DNA of 64,000 bases from Colwellia demingiae (GTDB lineage: Bacteria; Pseudomonadota; Gammaproteobacteria; Enterobacterales; Alteromonadaceae), in the NCBI RefSeq assembly GCF_007954275.1, contig NZ_VOLT01000004.1, forward strand, positions 186,001 to 250,000, written 5' to 3'. This document shows, piece by piece, positions 18,527 through 28,308 of this stretch. The notes beneath the pieces are model-generated. The model saw only the letters and a program-made list of their open reading frames with translations. It ran no database searches and was not told the origin of the DNA. How positions within the stretch are numbered: the stretch's first letter is position 1; every line of letters begins with the position of its first letter. The position numbers and the translations under genes were made by a program.

Positions 18527-18736
18527 CGCAGCTGTGTTAACTAACTGTATTGTTAAAGTTACTTACAGCTGCTCAGGTATTGATATGTAAATTTACTCTG
18601 AACTAATAAAAAATATTAAGCTAGCGTTATTACAATGGCTTAGATGTTATAATTCAACATCTTAACTATCTCTTCAGTAGAGTTCAGGTTAACGAATAAT
18701 AACTTTCATGTTTAAATTTTTCTCCAAGGATTAGCT

Positions 18737-19642
18737 ATGGCTACAAAAAGCTCAACAGACGATTATGCATTTTGGGTGCGACTAGCGGCAATGTTTTCTA
18801 CTTCTATCGCTTTCATCTTAGTGGTGATTAAACTGTATGCTTGGTTAGTGACTGACTCTAGCGCCATGCTCGCTTCCACCACTGATTCTATTTTAGATTT
18901 ATTTGCTTCGATAATGAGTATTGTTATCTTGCGCTTTGCTTTAGCTCCTGCAGATAAAGAGCACAGTTTTGGTCACGGTAAAGCTGAAAGTTTAGCTGGG
19001 TTGGTACAAGCTTCTTTCGTGCTTGGCTCTGCCATACTATTGATTTTTAGTGGTGTATCTCGCCTTCTTAATCCACAAGTGATAGTTCATAGTGAAGTCG
19101 CTATTTGGGTCACAATTATCTCTATTGTGTTAACTCTTATTTTAGTTGTTTTTCAGCGTTACGTAATAAAGCGTACTGGCTCTATTATTATCAGTGGTGA
19201 TGCATTGCATTACCAATCTGATTTATTTCTAAATTTAGGGGTTTTAGCGGCAATTATATTGAGTCAGGGGATATGGTTACAAGCTGATGGTGCTTTCACT
19301 ATACTGGTCGCTCTTTATCTAGTATTTGGTGCTGGCCAAATTATGATTCAAAGTGTTTCTCAGTTAATGGATAGCGAATTAAGTGATGAAGAATTGGCGA
19401 AAATAAAAACGATTGTTTTGCAACATAAACAAGCAATGGGCATTCACGAACTTCGCACTAGACAGTCGGGCGTGCAGAAATTTATACAGTTTCATTTGGA
19501 GTTGAGTGACAACTTATCTTTATTAGAAGCACATAGTATAGGCGATGAAATTGAGGCGGAAATTTGCCAAGTGTTAGCTCCTTGCGAAGTTTTTATTCAT
19601 CAGGATCCTAGCTCTGTAGTGCAAAGTGAGCAGTCAAAATAG
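18737..19642 (+). CDS. fieF: Cation diffusion facilitator FieF (Fe2+/Zn2+ efflux)
   Basis: The 301-residue inner-membrane antiporter has about six membrane helices and a C-terminal cytosolic domain. Metal-site residues are visible as DSILD in helix 2 and HYQSD in helix 5, the tetrahedral site of E. coli FieF, with HSFGHGKAE between helices 2 and 3. It exports divalent cations in exchange for protons. It stands alone between the MITE copy and a convergent hydrolase gene, with AAGGA before the ATG. Confidence 0.9.
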   Translation: MATKSSTDDYAFWVRLAAMFSTSIAFILVVIKLYAWLVTDSSAMLASTTDSILDLFASIMSIVILRFALAPADKEHSFGHGKAESLAGLVQASFVLGSAILLIFSGVSRLLNPQVIVHSEVAIWVTIISIVLTLILVVFQRYVIKRTGSIIISGDALHYQSDLFLNLGVLAAIILSQGIWLQADGAFTILVALYLVFGAGQIMIQSVSQLMDSELSDEELAKIKTIVLQHKQAMGIHELRTRQSGVQKFIQFHLELSDNLSLLEAHSIGDEIEAEICQVLAPCEVFIHQDPSSVVQSEQSK

Positions 19643-19676
19643 GCTATTACCTGTTAATTTACATCACCTTAAAGCG

Positions 19677-20681
19677 TTAAATATGTTGTTCAAACCAAGC
19701 AAGGCTTTGTGTTATTGCTCTATTTCTAAGATCATCGGTCTCAAAAAATAGCTCATGGAAAGCATTATCAATACTACTGGGGAAGCCATTTGGACATGAT
19801 TGTGGTTGTAATGTATGTAGCTGTTGGCAAAAATCATTTTGTGCTTGTTGGCAAACGATAGTATCACCGCTAGCTTGAAGCAACAATATAGGCGTTTTAA
19901 GCTGAACAATCTTAGCGAACAGCTCTTTTTGAGCAGCGATACTTTGTGCTAACCAGTGAGTAGTAACACCACCAAGCTGGATGATTTTATTCTTTTTATA
20001 CAAATCAACAAAGTATTGATAGCGCTGTAATGAATGAGTTAATTTGTTATCAGAAAAACTGACAGGGGAGTAGTCTTTTTGCCCTAAAAAATACCATGGA
20101 GTATTGCTGATAATATTATTGAATTTCAGCTTAATGGCGACCAGTACTTTAGCTATGCTCGTTGGTAAAAAACCAGAATAAAAACCTAACATAGGTGAAG
20201 ATATCACCGCCGCTTTAATGGCGTCGGGGCAGTCTTGCATAAATCGGGTGGCAATGGTCCCACCCATTGAGTGCGCTATGAGGTATGGTTTTTCTGAAGA
20301 TTTTGGAGTCACGATATTTTCAATGAAAGACTGTAAGTCATCTACATAGTCTTGAAACTTTGTAACATAGCCTTTGTTTAAGTTTAGCAGCATTCGTCCT
20401 GAAAGCCCCTGACCTCGATGATCTATGATAAAAATATTATACCCTTGCTGGTATAAATCAAATGATAGTTCTTGGTATTTTAAGTAGCTTTCACAGCGCC
20501 CCGGCACAATGACTATCGTAGAAGATTCTGCCTGCTGTTGCATAAACTGCGCATAGTGAATATTTACTCTATCAATCCCCAAAAATGAGTCAAATAGGCC
20601 TGTTTTCCAAAATGAGGTAATCTCATTCGGTAGGTTATATTCGATGTTATTTTCTGAATTAAACGAGTGGTATTTACTCAA
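19677..20681 (-). CDS. Alpha/beta hydrolase, lysophospholipase/monoacylglycerol lipase-like
   Basis: The 334-residue protein has the serine hydrolase fold: DHRGQGLS (87-94), the nucleophile elbow AHSMGG with Ser138, an acid residue after LLLQASGDTIV, and a late His in NAFHELFFE. It resembles PldB and monoacylglycerol lipases. The start is TTG at 20681, supported by AAAGGG at good spacing. It lacks a signal peptide. The substrate is probably a lysolipid or monoacylglycerol, inferred from family only. Confidence 0.82.
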   Translation of the reverse strand: MSKYHSFNSENNIEYNLPNEITSFWKTGLFDSFLGIDRVNIHYAQFMQQQAESSTIVIVPGRCESYLKYQELSFDLYQQGYNIFIIDHRGQGLSGRMLLNLNKGYVTKFQDYVDDLQSFIENIVTPKSSEKPYLIAHSMGGTIATRFMQDCPDAIKAAVISSPMLGFYSGFLPTSIAKVLVAIKLKFNNIISNTPWYFLGQKDYSPVSFSDNKLTHSLQRYQYFVDLYKKNKIIQLGGVTTHWLAQSIAAQKELFAKIVQLKTPILLLQASGDTIVCQQAQNDFCQQLHTLQPQSCPNGFPSSIDNAFHELFFETDDLRNRAITQSLAWFEQHI

Positions 20682-20777
20682 AAATATCCCTTTGTATGCT
20701 TATGGTTAGTTGTAGTTATATATAAATAGACAGTTAAGATGAGACGAGTTGGAGCGTTATTTTATTCGTTATGACTA

Positions 20778-22895
20778 CTAGGCATGCAAGCTAAAAGAGA
20801 ATATCTTTGTCATCTTACTTTCAACCTTTCGGTTGTTTATTGTAGCAGGGCTAAATCGCCATTTACGAATAGCTGAGCGAATAGCTGATTTGAAATAAAT
20901 AAGCTTACTTTGTTGGGCGAAACTAATATCTTTTACTTTACCATTACGATCTATAATGAAATTTACTTTTACTTCCATCTCAAGACCACGGCGTTTTGCA
21001 AGGCTTGGATATACTGGATTAATAGAGTTAAGTAATTTTGCTTCAAATGAGGTTGGTATTTGTGTTACTTCTTGCTTTGACTGCTCTATTTTGGTTGTCT
21101 TTACTGTGAGGCTTTTCTCAGTTTTAACTGTGTTTGAAGCTTTATATAATTCACTTTGTTCGGCTAATTTGTTAACTTCTTGGTTGTAAGCAAGTTTGCG
21201 ATATGAGTCTTTTTTACTACTCAACGCTTTATCGTTTACGAGGGATAATTGCTTATTACTTTCTTGAGACGAATTAGCTGTAGTTGCTTGAGTATCGAAC
21301 TTGTTTGCTAGTATCAATGGTAATGCTAATTGACCTTGTGGTTTTGTGATAGCTAACTGCTGCATATGAGTTGTTGATGGTAAGCTACCTTCTGCTATAT
21401 GCTGCTCGGATGTTGCTGAAGTCAGTTGAGTTATTGCTCTGCTATCACTCTGAACTTGCATCCCTTCACCAGTTAGTACTTCGTTATCATCCTCAATTAT
21501 CTGATTTTTACTCTTTATTGTGGCAAGTTGAATATGCTGAGCCGTTTCTTCTGTTTTGATAATGTCTTGATAATTACTGATAGCCAAAGGTTCAACAATA
21601 GCAGTTGTTAGCTCAGATTCGTTTTTAACTCGCAAGGTAATAGCATTCTGATTTTTCTCTAACTCTACAACAGAAGCTTGAGGAAATGTCTCTTCGCGGC
21701 GGAGTAGTTGCTGAGCAATCGAATCACTGTTTAGTCTTGTGGCCTGATTGCCTATGTTGCCTTTATTAAAATTCATTGCAGCAATCGCTGTGCTAGCAAT
21801 ATTACTGTTAATATTGTTTTGTTCTTGCCATGGGAATTTGTTGTTTAGTTGTTGAGCAAAAGGCATGGTTAATAATTGATTCATGCTCAATAATGCAAGT
21901 GCTAAAAGTAGGCTTACTGCCGCTAACCATTTGCTTGTATTATTTGTTGGGGCACAATGATGGTCAACAAGGCGAAGCACTCGCTCTTTTAAATCACCAC
22001 CAGATGCTGCCATTGCCATGGTCGGAATAGTATGGAAGTGATTTTTAGCACATAAAGAGGCGGTATCAGTTAGGGTGTGTGCGTAAGCTATGGCATCACC
22101 GCAGTGTTGAACAGCAATATCATCACTACAATATTCACGTTCATTACGCATTTGCTTGCCAATCCAATGCACACTTGGGTGGAAGAAAAAGAGTAGTTCG
22201 ATGAGTGTTTGTAAAAAATTAACTAAATAATCATGACGACGAATATGCGCAAGTTCGTGCAAAATAAGCATTTCAAGTTGAGCCGCATTTAGGCCGGTTA
22301 CCATAGTAGCGGGTAGCAATACCACAGGTTTTAGCCATCCTATTGCCATAGGTACTTCAGCTTTTAATGAAATAAGTAATCTTGGTGTTTTAGTTAACTT
22401 TATTTGTTTAGCCAATTCATCAAAGCGGGCAGATAAAGCCAAAGAGGGAGAAATGCTCGAATGCATAGGTAATTTATTTACATTACGAATTTCAATGAGT
22501 AGCTTACTGGAAAGAATAGCAATGGTAGCCAGCCATAATAATGATAGATAAGGTAATGAATAGGCTAAAATTGAGGGCAATAATTCCTGATAAGATAATA
22601 GGGCATTTTGTTGGGTTAACTCATTTACTAAACTAGTCAAGGGAATGGGACTGAGATAACTATTTATGCCTGAGCTTGTGTCAGGGTAAACCATGGTAAA
22701 GGTCAGCACGGCAAGTATTGCATTTGAGAACATTGCAAACGTAGCTAGTGTGTAACGCAGTTTTGATTTGTTTTTACCAATTATATATAACAGGGACTTT
22801 AAGATAAACGCCACCAGTAAACCTTGCCATAAAAAATGCACTAAGGTTAGCGATAAGCTATATAAAAAAGGGCTGCTAAATAATTGTTCAAACAT
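20778..22895 (-). CDS. BlaR1/MecR1-type M56 metalloprotease with C-terminal TonB domain
   Basis: The 705-residue membrane protein begins with helices around 10-40, 50-70 and 110-135, then the M56 protease domain with zinc motif HELAH at 213-217 and a downstream Glu in NEREYCSDD. A fourth helix lies near 320-340. A long low-complexity linker leads to a TonB-like C-terminal domain (about 620-705), with PVYPSLAKRRGLE and KWRFSPATINNRKVE. In BlaR1 the C-terminal part is a penicillin sensor; here that is replaced by TonB. It follows the blaI-like gene by 18 bases, so the two form a repressor/protease pair. Confidence 0.85.
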   Translation of the reverse strand: MFEQLFSSPFLYSLSLTLVHFLWQGLLVAFILKSLLYIIGKNKSKLRYTLATFAMFSNAILAVLTFTMVYPDTSSGINSYLSPIPLTSLVNELTQQNALLSYQELLPSILAYSLPYLSLLWLATIAILSSKLLIEIRNVNKLPMHSSISPSLALSARFDELAKQIKLTKTPRLLISLKAEVPMAIGWLKPVVLLPATMVTGLNAAQLEMLILHELAHIRRHDYLVNFLQTLIELLFFFHPSVHWIGKQMRNEREYCSDDIAVQHCGDAIAYAHTLTDTASLCAKNHFHTIPTMAMAASGGDLKERVLRLVDHHCAPTNNTSKWLAAVSLLLALALLSMNQLLTMPFAQQLNNKFPWQEQNNINSNIASTAIAAMNFNKGNIGNQATRLNSDSIAQQLLRREETFPQASVVELEKNQNAITLRVKNESELTTAIVEPLAISNYQDIIKTEETAQHIQLATIKSKNQIIEDDNEVLTGEGMQVQSDSRAITQLTSATSEQHIAEGSLPSTTHMQQLAITKPQGQLALPLILANKFDTQATTANSSQESNKQLSLVNDKALSSKKDSYRKLAYNQEVNKLAEQSELYKASNTVKTEKSLTVKTTKIEQSKQEVTQIPTSFEAKLLNSINPVYPSLAKRRGLEMEVKVNFIIDRNGKVKDISFAQQSKLIYFKSAIRSAIRKWRFSPATINNRKVESKMTKIFSFSLHA

Positions 22896-22913
22896 AGTTA
22901 AAGTGTAGAGTTC

Positions 22914-23294
22914 CTACTTTTCTAAAGAGTTTAGTAACTGACGAATATCATTAATCTCTTGCTCGCTAGTTGAATCGTCAATAGCACGCATTACTAATTT
23001 TGAGGTAGAGCCGCCAAAAGCTTTACTAATTAAGTCTTTGATAAGTGATGATTGTGTTTGTGTTTGGCTATTGGCAGGAGCATAGACATGAGCACGATTA
23101 CTTTCATCACGGATGACCAGTGATTTCTCATGCATTATTTGAAGTATTTTTAATACTGTAGTGTAGCCAGTCTTTTGCGTTATGCTCACTACATCATGAA
23201 CTTGTCTTACGGTTGCAGGGCCCATTTTCCAAAGCACATTAAGTAAAGTTAACTCAGCCTGTGTAGGTTTTACTGTGGAATTTTCTTGTGCCAT
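22914..23294 (-). CDS. BlaI/MecI/CopY-family repressor
   Basis: The 126-residue protein is a winged-helix regulator of the BlaI/MecI family: LTLLNVLWKMGPATVRQVHDV (about 16-36) and TGYTTVLKILQIMHEKSLV, followed by a short dimerisation domain. In known systems the M56 partner cleaves the repressor to induce the operon. The partner here is the next gene. An extended dyad at 23337-23391 lies just upstream and could include its operator. The regulated genes beyond its own operon are unknown. Confidence 0.85.
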   Translation of the reverse strand: MAQENSTVKPTQAELTLLNVLWKMGPATVRQVHDVVSITQKTGYTTVLKILQIMHEKSLVIRDESNRAHVYAPANSQTQTQSSLIKDLISKAFGGSTSKLVMRAIDDSTSEQEINDIRQLLNSLEK

Positions 23295-23336
23295 GTACTT
23301 GTCCCTTATTTAATTGTTTTAGTTATACTTTTATTG

Positions 23337-23391
23337 AATATAAGTTTTAGAAGAGATACGAATTTGATCGTATTTCCTCTAAGCTTATATT
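23337..23391. repeat. Long imperfect inverted repeat between psd and the BlaI-like gene
   Basis: Arms of about 24-25 bases (23337-23361 and 23368-23391) share AATATAAG, TTAGA and ATACGA around a 6-base loop. No T-run follows immediately. It may terminate the psd transcript or serve as an operator for the repressor gene; both are inference. Confidence 0.55.
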
Positions 23392-23440
23392 GAGTACACT
23401 AAATGAGCAACAGTTTTGTTCGTTGACCGTTTTTTGGTAA

Positions 23441-24334
23441 CTATTTTTCGCTCTTATCTAGTGCCGCGTAAATTTCACCAAGACGAGTGACAGTACCTGG
23501 GCCAGCATCAGTTGCAAATTCACTAATCATGTTAGGTGCGAAGGTACTAACAACAGTCGAGCCTAGTTTAAAGCGCCCCATCTCATCACCTTTCTCAAAA
23601 GTAATCGCATCAGCTCCATCTTTAGGATATTGCCATCTAAAGATATCTTTTCCAGCAGGAGGAGTAATAGTGCCACCCCAAGTTGTTTCTATACTGGCAA
23701 CAATAGTTGCACCGACTAATACCATGGCGAGTTCACCCATTTCAGTATCAAAGATGGCAACTACGCGTTCATTTCGAGCAAAAAGATCGGGCACGTTTTG
23801 AGCTGTAAGAGGGTTAACTGAAAACAACTCGCCAGGAACATAAATCATTTCACGTAACGTTGCTGCCATTGGCATATGTATACGGTGATAATCTTTTGGT
23901 GCCAAGTAGATACAAGAGAATTTTCCGCCTTGAAAAGGCGCTGCTGTTTTTTCGTCACCACCGAGCAAGGAGGTGACGCTATAGTTGAATCCTTTTGCTT
24001 GAATAAGTTGCCCATCAATAATATCTCCTTGTTGACTGATTGCACCATCAACCGGATAACAGATTGTATTCTCATCATTATCAATAGTTCGAGCACCCTC
24101 TTCTAATTCACGGGTGAAAAAATTATTGAAGGTATCAAAGTCACTGGCCTTTTTAAGCTTAGCTTCATTCATATTAATGCCGTAAGCCTTAATAAACATA
24201 CTGATCAGCTTAGTGGTTAACCAACCCATTTTTGCAGCGGCTAACTTGCCAACTAAACGTGAAATAGCGTGTTTAGGCATAATGTACTGCAAGGTGATTT
24301 TAATTTTATCGCTAAGACTATTTTTTGAAGACAC
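23441..24334 (-). CDS. psd: Phosphatidylserine decarboxylase proenzyme
   Basis: The 297-residue proenzyme makes phosphatidylethanolamine. The self-cleavage motif LGST is at about 257-260, so cutting before Ser259 yields the pyruvoyl alpha subunit. The conserved [20 protein letters not shown] and PFQGG segments of the beta subunit are present. It is associated with the inner membrane. It follows rsgA by ten bases, the same order as in E. coli. Confidence 0.95.
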   Translation of the reverse strand: MSSKNSLSDKIKITLQYIMPKHAISRLVGKLAAAKMGWLTTKLISMFIKAYGINMNEAKLKKASDFDTFNNFFTRELEEGARTIDNDENTICYPVDGAISQQGDIIDGQLIQAKGFNYSVTSLLGGDEKTAAPFQGGKFSCIYLAPKDYHRIHMPMAATLREMIYVPGELFSVNPLTAQNVPDLFARNERVVAIFDTEMGELAMVLVGATIVASIETTWGGTITPPAGKDIFRWQYPKDGADAITFEKGDEMGRFKLGSTVVSTFAPNMISEFATDAGPGTVTRLGEIYAALDKSEK

Positions 24335-24344
24335 TCATTTTTCC

Positions 24345-25403
24345 TTAATTATTAAAGCGTGAGGTTAATTTATTATCGTTTAGGCTGGATAATATACGTT
24401 GAAAGCTTGCTAAGCGAGCTGGATTGATTTGTTCATTTTTTCCTGCAGCGATTAGAGCACAACCAGGATCTGTTTGATGTTTACAATCTCTAAATTTACA
24501 TAAGCCAAGGAACTCTGAGAACTCAATAAAACCATGACAAACTTGTTCTGGCGTTAGATGCCATAAACCAAATTCACGAATACCCGGTGAGTCAATTAAA
24601 TCCCCGCCTTCATTAAAGTGGTATAAGCGTGCCACTGTAGTGGTATGTTGCCCTAAACCTGAGTTATCCGAGACTTCTTTTGTTAATATTCCTAAATCTG
24701 GCATAAGAGCATTAACTAACGTTGACTTCCCAACACCAGATTGACCAACAAAAATACTGGTATGTTGGGCAAGCTGCATTTTGAGTTCACTTATGCCATC
24801 GCGAGACTTACTACTCGCGTAAAGCACTTGATAACCAACATCTTGATAAATTTTCAACTGTTTGGCTATATTCTCTTGTTCGTCAGAGCTAATAGTATCT
24901 AACAAGTCAGTTTTATTCAGTACAATAACAGGGGTAATACCCGTTTGCTCTGCAGCCACTAAGTAGCGGTCAATAATATCGCTATTAAAAACAGGTAACA
25001 CTGAAGAGACAATGAGAATTTGACTGATATTTGCCGCGATTGGCTTAAGACCATCATAAACATCTGGACGACTTAGCACAGAATCACGGTCATGTACTGC
25101 CTCTATTATACCTGTGATGCTGTGTTGGGTTTCTCTGCCGAGACGCCATAACACTTTATCACCGCAGACAAGTGAGGCAATGGAGCGGCGTAAATTACAA
25201 CGAAATATTTCACCAAGATCGTTTTCGACATCTGCATGTTGGCCAAATCGACTAATAATAACGCCTTGTTGAGGAGCGCCTAAGTCGTCATCATCCCATT
25301 GCACTTTATCTTTACTCTTAGTGTTTTTCCCTTGCAATTTTTTATCATGATTGGCTTTAATGCGCCTTTGCTGACCTTTGGTCAGTTTTTTTACTTTAGA
25401 CAA
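24345..25403 (-). CDS. rsgA: Ribosome small subunit-dependent GTPase RsgA
   Basis: The 352-residue circularly permuted GTPase helps 30S maturation. An OB domain (about 45-110) precedes the GTPase with G4 NKTD (163-166), G1 GQSGVGKST (220-228), and G3 DSPGIREFGL, followed by a zinc finger in which CKFRDCKHQTDPGC supplies Cys and His ligands. The N-terminal tail is Lys-rich. It is divergent from orn and leads the rsgA-psd pair. Confidence 0.95.
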   Translation of the reverse strand: MSKVKKLTKGQQRRIKANHDKKLQGKNTKSKDKVQWDDDDLGAPQQGVIISRFGQHADVENDLGEIFRCNLRRSIASLVCGDKVLWRLGRETQHSITGIIEAVHDRDSVLSRPDVYDGLKPIAANISQILIVSSVLPVFNSDIIDRYLVAAEQTGITPVIVLNKTDLLDTISSDEQENIAKQLKIYQDVGYQVLYASSKSRDGISELKMQLAQHTSIFVGQSGVGKSTLVNALMPDLGILTKEVSDNSGLGQHTTTVARLYHFNEGGDLIDSPGIREFGLWHLTPEQVCHGFIEFSEFLGLCKFRDCKHQTDPGCALIAAGKNEQINPARLASFQRILSSLNDNKLTSRFNN

Positions 25404-25443
25404 GTGACTTATTCATAAGATTTAATTTGATCCAACATTTAAT

Positions 25444-25471
25444 TTGACCCGACTTGGTTCTGGCGTATTAT
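25444..25471 (+). promoter_or_regulatory. Sigma70-like promoter of orn
   Basis: TTGACC (25444-25449) and TATTAT (25466-25471) are separated by 16 bases, placing transcription start about 40 bases before the orn ATG. A near-duplicate of the -35 region lies just upstream. Confidence 0.6.
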
Positions 25472-25518
25472 ACTAACAATTATACACCAATGTTTGTGCA
25501 TTTTTTTAAGGAAAGTTT

Positions 25519-26064
25519 ATGGCGGATAATGACAATAATTTAATTTGGCTTGATTTAGAAATGACAGGACTCGAGCCTGTAGAAGATGTTATTTTAGAGA
25601 TCGCTATCATTATCACCGATAGTCATTTAAATATCTTAGCGCAAGGGCCAATATTTGCCATTAATCAAAGTGATGATGTGTTAGATAATATGAATCAGTG
25701 GTGCATCGAGCATCATGGAAAATCAGGATTAACCCAGCGTTGCCGCGATAGTGACGTGAGCTTGGCTCATGCAACTGAAAAGAGCTTAGCTTTTGTTCAA
25801 GAGTGGGTACCTCAAGGTAAGTCACCTATGTGTGGTAATAGTATCGGTCAGGATAGACGCTTTATTAATAAATACATGCCTGATTTTGAAGATCACTTTC
25901 ATTACCGAAACTTAGATGTCAGTACTATAAAAGAGCTTGCTAGACGTTGGAAACCAGAAGTATTAGAGTCTGTTGTTAAAACGGGTGCTCACTTGGCCCT
26001 AGATGACATCAAAGAATCCATCGCTGAGCTAAAAGTATATAAAGAGCTTTTCTTCAAGTTATAG
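25519..26064 (+). CDS. orn: Oligoribonuclease
   Basis: The 181-residue DEDDh 3'-5' exoribonuclease clears 2-mers from RNA decay and pGpG from c-di-GMP breakdown. Catalytic motifs are WLDLEMTGL (about 9-17), NSIGQDRRF with the second Asp, and [10 protein letters not shown] near the C-terminus carrying the His and last Asp. Its pGpG activity links it to the c-di-GMP genes further downstream in the window. AAGGA precedes the ATG. Confidence 0.95.
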   Translation: MADNDNNLIWLDLEMTGLEPVEDVILEIAIIITDSHLNILAQGPIFAINQSDDVLDNMNQWCIEHHGKSGLTQRCRDSDVSLAHATEKSLAFVQEWVPQGKSPMCGNSIGQDRRFINKYMPDFEDHFHYRNLDVSTIKELARRWKPEVLESVVKTGAHLALDDIKESIAELKVYKELFFKL

Positions 26065-26146
26065 CTTTATTATTAAAACTATATTTAAGGCATGATAATA
26101 AATACATCGCTATTATCGTGCTCCTTCCTATTTTTGAGTGATTTTA

Positions 26147-27934
26147 ATGAAAAATGTAGCCACTTACCTAGTGCTTATGCTGATCAATATCTGCCTGATA
26201 AATTACAGTTATGCTGCCAACTCAACAGAAAACACCTTTAGTTCAGATCAACAACTAGCAAATATTATCCAAGCTCATGAAGCTTTCTATCTAAAATCAA
26301 GCCCGTTTAATCAGCCGGAGGTTATAGGTAATAACGCTAAGTTACCTGATTTGTCAGCTGATTTTTTGCTAGCGCAATATCAACAAGGTTTGGCTATTTA
26401 TCAGCAGTTAATCGCATTAAATAATGAAAAGCTAACACAAGAAAATCAAATAAACCTCTCTGTACTCACCTATAGTCTTAAAAACCAGCTAGATAGTTAC
26501 ACTAATAAAGAACATTACATGCCGCTCACGGCAGAGTCGGGCTTTCATGTATGGATATCAAATATTTCTAAGCAAGTCGACTTTAAAACCTTTACTGATT
26601 ATCAAGATTATTTAACGCGTTTATCTTTACTTCCAGCGTACTTTGCTCAACAAACTTATTGGATGAAGAAAGGGCTGGAGAATGGTATTAGCCAACCGAA
26701 AATCGTACTTATGGGATTTGAACAATCTATTGCGGCTTACATAAAAGAAGATGTCACTGAAAGTTCGTATTATCAACCATTTAGTAAAATGTCTGCTTTT
26801 ATTACTCCGAGCCAGAAAAAAGACTTACAGCGACAAGCTAAGCAAGTATTAAGTACTAAAGTGATGCCTGCATATACGGCTTATTATGATTTTATGGTTA
26901 ATGAATATCAGCCAAATGCTCGTGATAATATTGCTGCTAGTTCGCTACCTAACGGTAAGGAATACTATCAAAATAGATTAGTGCATTATACCACGCTACC
27001 TATGACGGCAACGGAAGTCCATCAGCAGGGGCTAGCAGAAGTAAAGCGTATCAGGGCTGAGATGGACGCTATTATTGAACAAGTAGATTTTGATGGCAAT
27101 TTCAGTGACTTTGTCCAATTCTTACGTACGGATCCTCAATTCTATGCAACCACACCAACTGAGTTGTTAAAAGAAGCTTCTTTTATTGCTAAAAAAATGG
27201 ATGCTAAATTACCTCCGTTATTTAAAACATTACCAAGAACACCCTATGGTGTTATGGCAGTACCTGCGAATATAGCACCTAAATACACAACGGGACGATA
27301 TGCCGGTTCATCACGAGCTGATCAACCAGGAAATTATTGGGTCAATACTTATAGGTTAGACCGTCGTCCACTTTATGTTTTAACAGCACTAACTTTACAT
27401 GAGGCCGTACCGGGACATCACTTACAAATATCATTAGCAAAAGAAATGAAGGATGTAGCGAAATTTAGAAACAGAACCTACATTTCTGCTTTTGGTGAAG
27501 GTTGGGGATTATATTCTGAATATTTAGGAATAGAGGCTGGTATGTATGAAGATCCTTACCATAACTTTGGTCGCTTGACCTATGAGATGTGGCGTGCCTG
27601 TCGTTTAGTTGTGGATACTGGAATGCATACTAAAGGATGGAGTCGAGAACAAGCAATGGACTTTTTAGCCAGTAATACGGCATTGTCACTGCATAATGTA
27701 AAAACGGAAATAGATCGATATATCTCATGGCCAGGGCAGGCTTTATCTTACAAAATAGGTGAATTAACGATTAAGCGTTTACGAAAAGAGGCGGAACAAA
27801 CATTGGGTGAAGATTTTGATTTACGAGATTTCCATGATCAAATATTGAAGCATGGTTCAATGCCATTATCTATGTTAGATAAAGTAATAACGCATTATAT
27901 TAAAGACAAAGATATTAAAGATAAAAATAGTTGA
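26147..27934 (+). CDS. DUF885 family exported metallopeptidase-like protein
   Basis: The 595-residue protein begins with a signal peptide (about 5-24, cut near SYAANS) when the ATG at 26147 is used; a GTG three codons earlier is also in frame. The DUF885 core carries HEAVPGHH (an HExxH-like arrangement) around residue 425 and FGEGWGLYSEYLG, the probable second zinc motif. It resembles secreted or lipoprotein peptidases of Shewanella and Xanthomonas. A periplasmic peptidase role is inferred. A stem-forming pair GAGCCT/AGGCTC lies downstream, but it is not a good terminator. Confidence 0.82.
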   Translation: MKNVATYLVLMLINICLINYSYAANSTENTFSSDQQLANIIQAHEAFYLKSSPFNQPEVIGNNAKLPDLSADFLLAQYQQGLAIYQQLIALNNEKLTQENQINLSVLTYSLKNQLDSYTNKEHYMPLTAESGFHVWISNISKQVDFKTFTDYQDYLTRLSLLPAYFAQQTYWMKKGLENGISQPKIVLMGFEQSIAAYIKEDVTESSYYQPFSKMSAFITPSQKKDLQRQAKQVLSTKVMPAYTAYYDFMVNEYQPNARDNIAASSLPNGKEYYQNRLVHYTTLPMTATEVHQQGLAEVKRIRAEMDAIIEQVDFDGNFSDFVQFLRTDPQFYATTPTELLKEASFIAKKMDAKLPPLFKTLPRTPYGVMAVPANIAPKYTTGRYAGSSRADQPGNYWVNTYRLDRRPLYVLTALTLHEAVPGHHLQISLAKEMKDVAKFRNRTYISAFGEGWGLYSEYLGIEAGMYEDPYHNFGRLTYEMWRACRLVVDTGMHTKGWSREQAMDFLASNTALSLHNVKTEIDRYISWPGQALSYKIGELTIKRLRKEAEQTLGEDFDLRDFHDQILKHGSMPLSMLDKVITHYIKDKDIKDKNS

Positions 27935-28162
27935 GAAAATACATCACAAAATAAGCAATCTAAACATTAACGGACGTTTATTTATAGAAGAGCCTGATGC
28001 AGAGAACTTTGTGTTAGGCTCATATTTTCAAGTGTAGACGTACTAACACTAATTTTAATAGTGATTTTCTAAGAATTGTTTAATATTTTAACAGTAACGA
28101 AAAGATGGGTATGAGTTAAGAAATATAGAGGAAGAGGCCACGCAAAGAAAACGGAAGAAACA

Positions 28163-28210
28163 GATAGTGAACTATCGAATTAAGATAAGCCCCCACTATA
28201 TCTAAAATTT
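28163..28210 (-). promoter_or_regulatory. Possible expression platform of the c-di-GMP riboswitch
   Basis: After the aptamer, CTTATC (28189-28184) can pair with GATAAG (28285-28280) at the aptamer start, and GATAG-TTCA-CTATC (28176-28163) forms a small hairpin followed by a T-rich tract. These could be competing structures, as expected of a transcription-terminating platform. The hairpin is short, so this is tentative. Confidence 0.4.
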
Positions 28211-28290
28211 GCAGTCCCGCTATCATAGGTTTCCCATTAGACCGGTAACTTTGCGTCTCTAACTTTCATTAGATTTGCCCTTATCAAGCT
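28211..28290 (-). promoter_or_regulatory. c-di-GMP-I (GEMM-I) riboswitch aptamer
   Basis: On the minus strand the invariant GEMM-I blocks appear in order: AGGGCAAA, a P2 stem TCTAAT/GTTAGA closed by a GAAA tetraloop, GACGCAAAG, CCGG followed by CTAA (tetraloop receptor side), a second small loop GGGAAACC, and ATGATAGCGGG. This matches the known class that binds c-di-GMP between P2 and P3. A near-consensus promoter stands just upstream. No gene lies downstream on the same strand, only the 3' end of the oppositely oriented DUF885 gene, so it appears orphaned or acts as a stand-alone RNA. Confidence 0.85.
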
Positions 28291-28308
28291 TGGTAGCTTA
28301 ACTCCATT

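Noticed and set aside
27985..28030. Terminator formed by GAGCCT/AGGCTC after the DUF885 gene
   Set aside because: The stem is only six pairs with a loop of about 20 bases and the T-run is poor.
28130..28260. Plus-strand c-di-GMP riboswitch controlling the TPR-GGDEF gene
   Set aside because: The plus strand contains CACGCAAAG near 28139-28147, but the remaining conserved blocks are in order only on the minus strand.
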